Origin: JALZAA01 sp046724655
GTDB lineage: Bacteria > Actinomycetota > Acidimicrobiia > IMCC26256 > JACDBD01
Length of the DNA stretch: 27,524 nt
NCBI GenBank assembly: GCA_046724655.1
Contig: JBKOWY010000121.1
Span: 1 to 27,524, forward strand
Direction: 5' to 3'
Below, piece by piece: positions 22,854 through 27,524 of this stretch. The translations under genes were made by a program, and so were the position numbers. The notes below the pieces were generated by a model. The model saw only the letters and a program-made list of their open reading frames with translations, ran no database searches and was not told the DNA's origin. Position 1 is the first letter of the stretch, and every line of letters begins with the position of its first letter.

Positions 22854-24473
22854 ATGCCGACCGACGCAGAGCTCGTGGTCCTTGCGCGGGCGGGCGACCG
22901 CGAGGCGCTCGCCGCGATCTACGACTGCTACGCCGACCGTCTCTACGACCTCTGCTCGTCGGTGCTGCGCGATCCGGACGCGGCGTTCGACGCGCTGGTC
23001 GACACCTTCGTGCTCGCCGCGCTCGAGCTCTACCGGCTTCGGAAGCCGGACAAGCTCGAACCATGGCTGTTTGCGCTGGCGCGCGAGCAGCTGCTGGTGC
23101 GCAACATCCCCATTGGGGTCGACCAGCACGCCGAGTTCGACGGCCAAACGGGCGCTGCCGCGGCAGTCGGCGCCGGCGCCATCGTCTGGGAAGCCGTGTC
23201 GTGGTTGCCGCCCCGCGACCGGATCCTGCTCGATCTCCACGCCCGACAGCCGCTCGACGACCGCGCGGTCGCGGCCGCGGTTGGTGTGTCGCTGCCACAC
23301 GCTGTCGCGCGGACTCGTGACCTCGACGACAAAGTCGAGCGGCTGATGAGCGCGCTGCTGGTCGCTCGCCTGTCGCGTCCCGGGTGCCCGCCGCTGGAGC
23401 GGCTCGTCGCGAGCGAGGACCAGCAGCATCCCGATGTGTGGCTCCGTCATGTGGCAGCACACGTCGACGTGTGTCGCACCTGTCTGCTGTGGCGGGAGGA
23501 CCAGCCCAGCGCCATTCAGCTCATTCGGGACGTTCCCAGCGAGCCGGCGCCGCTCGAGGTGCGCGACGAGGTCCTCGATCGCATCGATCTGTTGTGGTCA
23601 CAGCTCGGACCACCTGATTGGAGCGCAATGGTCGTCGAGGGCAAACAGCCGGCGGGAGTCGCGCCGGAGGTGCTCACCGAGACGACCGAACTTCCCGCGC
23701 CGGAGGCGACCGAAGCGGTCGCCGGAAGCACGGCGGCCGACGAGGAAGAGGAAACGGAAGCGCAAGGCGCGGACACCGCCGTTGAAGAGATCGAGGTGGC
23801 TCCGACTGACGGCGCGGGCGAGGACGCGCACGAGGTCGACGTGCCCGCGGCGTCGGAGGAATCCCCCGGCGACGAGTACGACGAGTTCGAGGAGGTCGAG
23901 AGTCTGCTACCGCCTCCCCCGCGGCTTCGGCGGAGCGGGTTCCCCCGCCGCTCGATGTATCCGCGCCGCCGCCGGCGCCTGCTCGTCGGCGTGCTGCTCC
24001 TGGCCGGGCTGATCTCGGCGGCGCTCGTGCTGAACTTCCGCGGCTTCGCCCCGGAGGGGGAGCGCCTCTACACGGCCGAGGCCAGGGCCGGGGCGCGGGA
24101 GGCTCCCCCCACCACGGCGGCACCGACAACGACGACCCCGCCCACGACTGCGGGTCCCGACACCCGGCCGCCGTTCGTGTTCAACCTCGCGACCGTCCAC
24201 GGCTGCATCGGCCCGACGCAGACGAGGACCACCGGGCTGGCGACCGTGGTCGATGCGCAACCGGGCCGTGTCGCCACGGCCGAGCTCGCGTTCGTCGACG
24301 CCAGCGGGAAGGAGACCCGCAACCCGATGACGCGCTCCGGCGGTGGATACGAAGGACCGATCGGTCCCTACGAGGTCGCCGGCAACATCAGCTGGCGGGT
24401 GATCGCCACCGACGCCGCCGGGAACCGGTCGGAAGCACCCGGCCCGGCCGTGGCGGCCTTGCCGTCCTGCTGA
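22854..24473 (+). CDS. ECF sigma-like protein fused to zinc anti-sigma and transmembrane domains
   Basis: A 539-residue fusion. Residues 1-90 resemble ECF sigma region 2 (DREALAAIYDCYADRLYDLC, ALVDTFVLAALELYRL, EPWLFALAREQLL); about 118-170 resemble region 4 (WLPPRDRILLDLHARQ, then a degenerate helix-turn-helix). Next comes a zinc anti-sigma type motif: C178, then H203-x3-C207-x2-C210 (HVDVCRTC). An acidic Glu-rich linker (about 255-345) leads to an RRRRR stop and one membrane helix (about 376-395, LLVGVLLLAGLISAALVLNF). Outside are a Pro/Thr linker and a beta-rich domain with two cysteines (HGC and the terminal C). Topology would hold the sigma part at the membrane with its own inhibitor in cis. 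Fused ECF groups with zinc-finger and TM extensions are known in Actinobacteria; the target promoters are not. ATG 22854 follows a TACGCT box. Confidence 0.82.
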   Translation: MPTDAELVVLARAGDREALAAIYDCYADRLYDLCSSVLRDPDAAFDALVDTFVLAALELYRLRKPDKLEPWLFALAREQLLVRNIPIGVDQHAEFDGQTGAAAAVGAGAIVWEAVSWLPPRDRILLDLHARQPLDDRAVAAAVGVSLPHAVARTRDLDDKVERLMSALLVARLSRPGCPPLERLVASEDQQHPDVWLRHVAAHVDVCRTCLLWREDQPSAIQLIRDVPSEPAPLEVRDEVLDRIDLLWSQLGPPDWSAMVVEGKQPAGVAPEVLTETTELPAPEATEAVAGSTAADEEEETEAQGADTAVEEIEVAPTDGAGEDAHEVDVPAASEESPGDEYDEFEEVESLLPPPPRLRRSGFPRRSMYPRRRRRLLVGVLLLAGLISAALVLNFRGFAPEGERLYTAEARAGAREAPPTTAAPTTTTPPTTAGPDTRPPFVFNLATVHGCIGPTQTRTTGLATVVDAQPGRVATAELAFVDASGKETRNPMTRSGGGYEGPIGPYEVAGNISWRVIATDAAGNRSEAPGPAVAALPSC

Positions 24474-24478
24474 GGCGA

Positions 24479-25069
24479 TCAGGGGGCGAGACGGTCGATG
24501 CGCCAGCCGCCGTGGTCGCGGCGGTAACGCACGCGGTCGTGCAGCCGGTTCGGGCGTCCTTCCCACAGCTCGACCTCGACCGGCGTCACCAGGTAGCCGC
24601 CCCAGAAGTCGGGCAGCGGTGGGTCGTCGCCGAAGCGTTCGGCGGCGAGGTCGTAGGCCTCTTCGAGTTTGGCGCGACTGGTGACGACGTCACTCTGCGG
24701 CGAGATCAAGGCGCTGAGCCGGCTCCCGAGCGGCCGGTTGCGCCAGTACGCGAGCGATTCGTCGCGCGACAGACGCGTCACCGAACCGGCGGCACGCACC
24801 TGTCGCTCGACCTCGCGCCAGTGGAAGACGAGGGCGGCCCAGGGGTTCTCCTCGAGGTCGCGGGCTTTCGGGCTTCGGTAGTTCGTGTAGAACGCGAATC
24901 CGCGCTCGTCGAGCCCTCGTAGCGACACCGTCCGCGCCGACGGCGTCCCCGCGAGGCCCGCGGTCGCGACGGTCATCGCGTCCGGCTCGCGGACCTCGGC
25001 CGCGACCGCCTCGTCGAACCAGGCCCGAAACTGGACGATCGGGTCGGGGTGGAGATCTCGCTCGTCCAC
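24479..25069 (-). CDS. pdxH: Pyridoxamine 5'-phosphate oxidase
   Basis: A 196-residue FMN enzyme that oxidises pyridoxine or pyridoxamine 5'-phosphate to pyridoxal 5'-phosphate. FMN-site segments are RTVSLRGLDERGFAFYTNY and ARDLEENPWAALVFHW, substrate and FMN contacts appear in REVERQVRAAGSVTRLS and YWRNRPLGSRLSALISPQS, and the C-terminal hallmark is LWEGRPNRLHDRVRYRR. It is slightly shorter than the usual 210-220 residues because the N-terminus is compact. The GTG at 25069 has GGAGG seven bases upstream, which decides against the longer upstream reading. It converges on the sigma fusion with five bases between stops and diverges from a VOC gene. Confidence 0.93.
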   Translation of the reverse strand: MDERDLHPDPIVQFRAWFDEAVAAEVREPDAMTVATAGLAGTPSARTVSLRGLDERGFAFYTNYRSPKARDLEENPWAALVFHWREVERQVRAAGSVTRLSRDESLAYWRNRPLGSRLSALISPQSDVVTSRAKLEEAYDLAAERFGDDPPLPDFWGGYLVTPVEVELWEGRPNRLHDRVRYRRDHGGWRIDRLAP

Positions 25070-25135
25070 GTCTGGCCTCCGGGCTGGCGGTGCTGGCTCC
25101 GCGCGATGCTGGTGCCCTCGAGCAGGAGGGCACGA

Positions 25136-25672
25136 ATGGGGTTTCATCACGTCGCGGTCGCGACCCGCAACCTCGCCGCGACCCACGCTTTCTACACGGA
25201 CGCCATGGGGTTCGACCTCGTGAAGGTCGAGGCCGCGGCCACCGACGGGGGCGGATGGGCCCGGCACGTCTTCTACGACACGCACGGCCAGGGGCTCATC
25301 GCGTTCTGGGACATCCACGACGACGAGAACGTGCCCGCAGAGTTCGACACGTCACTTTCTGCCGGGCTGGGTCTACCGGTCTGGACCAACCATCTTGCCT
25401 TCGACGCCCGCGACCTGGATGGGATCGAGTCGCACAAGCGCCGCTGGCTCGACAACGGGCAAGACGTCGCCGAGATCGACCACGGATGGTGCACGTCGAT
25501 CTACGCAATGGATCCCAACGGAATCCTCGTCGAGTGGTGCGCGACGACGCGGGCGTTCTCCGACGCCGACCGCGCCGACGCCGAGCGTCTGCTCACAGTC
25601 GACAAGCCCCCGCTCGGCGACGCGCCGGCGCCGGTCTTCCATCAGGCCGAGAAGAGCACCGCCGCCACATAG
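25136..25672 (+). CDS. VOC family protein
   Basis: A 178-residue VOC protein. It begins GFHHVAVATRNLAATHAFYT with the metal His of the first module, has WTNHLAFDARDLDGIESHKR at the start of the second, and SIYAMDPNGILVEWCATT with the terminal Glu ligand. This is the extradiol-dioxygenase/glyoxalase superfamily; the reaction is not assignable. A C-terminal tail of about 40 residues (DADRADAERLL... PAPVFHQAEK) goes beyond the usual fold. The ATG at 25136 has a GGAGGG site six bases upstream. It diverges from pdxH and ends shortly before a small uncertain reading frame and a large palindrome. Confidence 0.87.
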   Translation: MGFHHVAVATRNLAATHAFYTDAMGFDLVKVEAAATDGGGWARHVFYDTHGQGLIAFWDIHDDENVPAEFDTSLSAGLGLPVWTNHLAFDARDLDGIESHKRRWLDNGQDVAEIDHGWCTSIYAMDPNGILVEWCATTRAFSDADRADAERLLTVDKPPLGDAPAPVFHQAEKSTAAT

Positions 25673-25683
25673 CTGCCTGACAC

Positions 25684-25797
25684 ATGGCCACGCGAAAGCG
25701 CATCGGCCGCTACGACAACCCCTATGCGGTCGCATCGTGGTCAGGACGCGACGACGCAGTCGCCGCGATCGCCGATTCGATGGGCGCTACTGGCTAG
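25684..25797 (+). CDS. Possible 37-residue peptide
   Basis: An ATG at 25684 opens a short frame of 37 codons ending in TAG, with a basic start (MATRKRIGRYDNPY) and an Ala/Asp-rich helix-like end. It begins 11 bases after the VOC stop, with no clear ribosome binding site, and ends just before a palindrome. Codon use is like that of neighbouring genes. It may be a small gene, a remnant of a larger one or chance; no family is recognised. Confidence 0.3.
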   Translation: MATRKRIGRYDNPYAVASWSGRDDAVAAIADSMGATG

Positions 25798-25803
25798 CTC
25801 CTC

Positions 25804-25894
25804 GTTTTGGCGTCAACTACCCACGGACAAGCAGGCGGCGGGAGCGAGCGAAGTGAGCGGAGCTCGAATTCTCGGTGGGTAAATAACGCCAAAC
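25804..25894. repeat. Nested palindromic element between convergent genes
   Basis: Outer arms GTTTTGGCGT (25804-25813) and ACGCCAAAC (25886-25894) and inner arms TACCCAC (25818-25824) and GTGGGTA (25875-25881) enclose a 50-base core containing GAGCGAGCGAAGTGAGCG and GAGCTCGAATTC. The outer arm matches the palindrome at 21538. It lies between the convergent VOC and methyltransferase genes and lacks a terminal T-tract. Confidence 0.75.
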
Positions 25895-25898
25895 CAGG

Positions 25899-26687
25899 TC
25901 AGGGCTTGGTGCCGCTGGCGATGAAGAACGTGACGGCGTACAGGAAGTCGCCGTTCGCGACGGCGACGCCCACGTCGGCGTCCCAGCGCGCGAGCTCGTC
26001 GTCGGTGAGCAAGCCCTCGAGGTGCATGAGCTTCGGCCAGGTCGAGAAGCCGAACGCGTCGTCGGGGTCCGTGAGCACCAGCGTCGCCGCCTCACAGGCG
26101 ACGTCGACGAGTCCGGCTCGGCGGAACAAGCGAGGCAGCTCACGGCCGATGGTGCCATTGCACAGGTTGCGATCGCGCCGGAAGTCCTTGACCTTACGGA
26201 GCAGCGCGCGATCGGCCACGTCTGCGATCAGTGTCTCCTGGTCGGGATCGATCGCGACCACCCGGCCCCCGGAACGCGTCACACGCAGGAGCTCGTCCAC
26301 GGCCTGCTCCGGAGCGGCCACGTGCTGGAGCACGCGGTCGATGCGCGAGCCGTCGAAGGTCGCGTCCGGGAACGGAAGCGAGCGGGCGTCGGCCTGGAGG
26401 AACGACCCGCCGCGGGTCTCCGCCGACTTGAGCATCACCGCCGATGCGTCCACCCCGATCGCCAGGCCATCGCGTCCGGCGGCCAAACCCAACGCCCGGG
26501 TGTCGTGTCCTGTCCCGCAACCTACGTCGAGGAGCAGGGCGCCGGGCTCGACGCGCAGCAACTCGACCGTCCTCGCCTTGTAGGCGCGAATGAACGGCCA
26601 CGAGCACATCGTGTCCATCCACTCGGCCGCACCGACTGGGTCGGCCGAGTGGTCGACATCGGAGTATGTCCCGGTCAGGTGAACCAC
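25899..26687 (-). CDS. Class I SAM-dependent methyltransferase
   Basis: A methyltransferase of about 262 residues. It has a lead helix with VGAAEWMDTMCSWPFIRAYK, motif I LLLDVGCGTGHDTRALGL, the ribose-binding region AIGVDASAVMLKSAE, a DARSLPFPDATFDG block, RVLQHVAAPEQAVDELLRV and SGGRVVAIDPDQET. These resemble actinobacterial enzymes that methylate small molecules or lipids; the substrate is not known. Two starts are possible: GTG 26687 (chosen) and TTG 26696, both without a good Shine-Dalgarno. The stop is five bases from the palindrome at 25804-25894. It is intact, unlike the two damaged genes upstream on the same strand. Confidence 0.87.
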   Translation of the reverse strand: MVHLTGTYSDVDHSADPVGAAEWMDTMCSWPFIRAYKARTVELLRVEPGALLLDVGCGTGHDTRALGLAAGRDGLAIGVDASAVMLKSAETRGGSFLQADARSLPFPDATFDGSRIDRVLQHVAAPEQAVDELLRVTRSGGRVVAIDPDQETLIADVADRALLRKVKDFRRDRNLCNGTIGRELPRLFRRAGLVDVACEAATLVLTDPDDAFGFSTWPKLMHLEGLLTDDELARWDADVGVAVANGDFLYAVTFFIASGTKP

Positions 26688-26727
26688 TGGGGTCAACGTA
26701 CCTAAACATCGTGCGGCCGGCCGACGA

Positions 26728-27224
26728 TCACGCCGTCCTTGCCGCCGAGGGCCGCCGGATCATACGCAAAAGGCGGGCCCGGTTGTATCGCTGGATCGCG
26801 ATGCACGGCACGTTCGCGACGATCCCGTACCCGACCCATCGCCAGCCCCAACCACCACGGGTTCCACAGGAAAACCAGGGCGACGCGGCGAGGATCAGCC
26901 AGTGCGCGAGCTCGGCGCGGCGGGTCTCGGCGGCGAACCGCTCCAAGTGCTCGCGATCGCACGAAATCAGCCTGCGCTTCGAGACCCGCCCCGGAACAGG
27001 TCGCCTGCATCGGGCAGGCGGTCCTTCCACCGCTTGATGCAAAACCACCGCTCGTAGTACCGGCCGCCCCGCTCGAACGGGCGGAGCCGGAACAGGCGGT
27101 TCTCACGCGCCAGGCACGCTGGGGAGAGCCGGTGGGCTACGTACCCGCTGAGCGCGCTCCAGGTCGCCCACACGCCGGCGTCGATCAACGCGATGACGAC
27201 GTTGCGCTGGGTGACGACACCCAT
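26728..27224 (-). pseudogene. Glycosyl-4,4'-diaponeurosporenoate acyltransferase-like (CrtO-type), frameshifted
   Basis: The protein starts at ATG 27224 and reads through LFRLRPFERGGRYYERWF and IKRWKDRLPDAGDLF, which match the CrtO-type acyltransferase family that adds a fatty acyl chain to glycosylated carotenoids. The frame then slips near 26984 (one G short in a G run) into KRRLISCDREHLERFA and ETRRAELAHWLILAAS, slips again at a TTTT run near 26871 (one T short) into FLWNPWWLGLAM, and returns at GGG near 26837 (one G too many) into YGIVANVPCIAIQRYNRARL, ending at 26728. With three one-base corrections it is a normal protein of 165 residues with membrane helices. The indels are all at homopolymers, so error is as likely as decay. 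It starts four bases after the stop of the glycosyltransferase gene. Confidence 0.7.
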
Positions 27225-27228
27225 CCCG

Positions 27229-27524
27229 TTACTCGCGAACCGGCACGGTACGACCCTTCCTTCGCACCTCGCCGCGCGCGGTCGCGACGATCGAGCGGAA
27301 GAAGGTCACGAACCACGCCGCCAGCGGGACCGGGAACAGCAGCGACGCCCACGAGTAGTTGCCCAGCGGCCGCAACATGACGGCGAGCTGCACGGCGAAC
27401 GCGGCGTAGCCGATCCACAACAGGATCCCGGGACCCGACCAGCCCGCGACCGCAGCGACGGCTTCGCGAATCGGCGCCTACGCTGCTGTCCCAACGCCCA
27501 CCACCCAGGCGAACACGAGCAGGA
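27229..27524 (-). pseudogene. C-terminal part of a family 2 glycosyltransferase (CrtQ-like), with in-frame stop
   Basis: The last 83 codons before the TAA at 27229-27231 read APIREAVAAVAG, GILLWIGYAAFAVQLAVMLR, NYSWASLLFPVPLAAWFVTF and RSIVATARGEVRRKGRTVPV. This two- to three-helix tail ending in a basic KGRT motif is typical of GT2 glycosyltransferases of the CrtQ type that sit next to CrtO-like acyltransferases. Upstream in the same frame, LLVFAWVVGVGTAA reads to the window edge but is separated by a TAG at 27478-27480. The catalytic domain is outside the window. Whether TAG is a real nonsense mutation or an error cannot be told; the identity rests on the tail and the neighbour. Confidence 0.5.

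Noticed and set aside
1..27524. CRISPR array, tRNA, rRNA, transposase or integrase genes
   Set aside because: No regularly spaced repeats, no cloverleaf with TTC-loop signature, and no recombinase motifs were found on either strand by reading.

Overview
The window is very GC-rich, densely packed DNA that reads as an Actinomycetota chromosome. Acidimicrobiia or a close relative is my inference, from the family mix: F420-type luciferase-like oxidoreductase, DUF1918, DUF5990, putative glycolipid-binding protein, FadD-like ligases and lipoprotein beta-propellers. There is no phage, transposase, plasmid, CRISPR, tRNA or rRNA signal, and no stretch over 300 bases lacks an assigned feature.

Layout. 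1-2750: a methyltransferase cut by the left edge, a frameshifted beta-propeller protein, a DUF5990 protein, the C-terminal remnant of an SGNH esterase and a 60-residue membrane protein. 2765-9756: minus-strand metabolic operons (acyl-CoA ligase plus VOC protein; zinc alcohol dehydrogenase; a four-gene unit of acyl-CoA ligase, small charged protein, one-TM protein and glycolipid-binding protein), interrupted by a plus-strand methyltransferase. 9857-14430: a frameshifted VOC gene, a leucine-dehydrogenase-type enzyme diverging from an F420-type oxidoreductase, and two convergent lipoprotein beta-propellers. 14481-19021: a TPP-riboswitch-headed thiamine salvage operon (thiamine pyrophosphokinase, then ThiB, ThiP and ThiQ-like transporter parts). 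19099-21532: a response regulator, histidine kinase and ribB joined by 4-base overlaps. 21538-25894: small proteins, a YhhN lysoplasmalogenase, a sigma/zinc-finger/transmembrane fusion, PdxH and a VOC protein. 25899-27524: a methyltransferase, then a damaged pair resembling the carotenoid-glycoside acyltransferase (CrtO-type) and glycosyltransferase (CrtQ-type) of staphyloxanthin-like pathways.

How the genes work together. The best supported unit is thiamine uptake and activation: TPP would bind the leader RNA and shut off both the kinase that makes TPP and the ABC importer. RibB (riboflavin precursor) and PdxH (vitamin B6) nearby give the middle of the window a B-vitamin cofactor flavour, though they are not in one operon.

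Three cross-cutting observations. Several genes have a TAnnnT box 6-8 bases before the start codon and no Shine-Dalgarno, the signature of leaderless mRNAs. Two convergent junctions carry palindromes with TTTTGGCGT/ACGCCAAA arms. The three frameshifted genes are each restored by one-base indels, mostly at short homopolymers, which points to sequence error at least as much as to gene decay.
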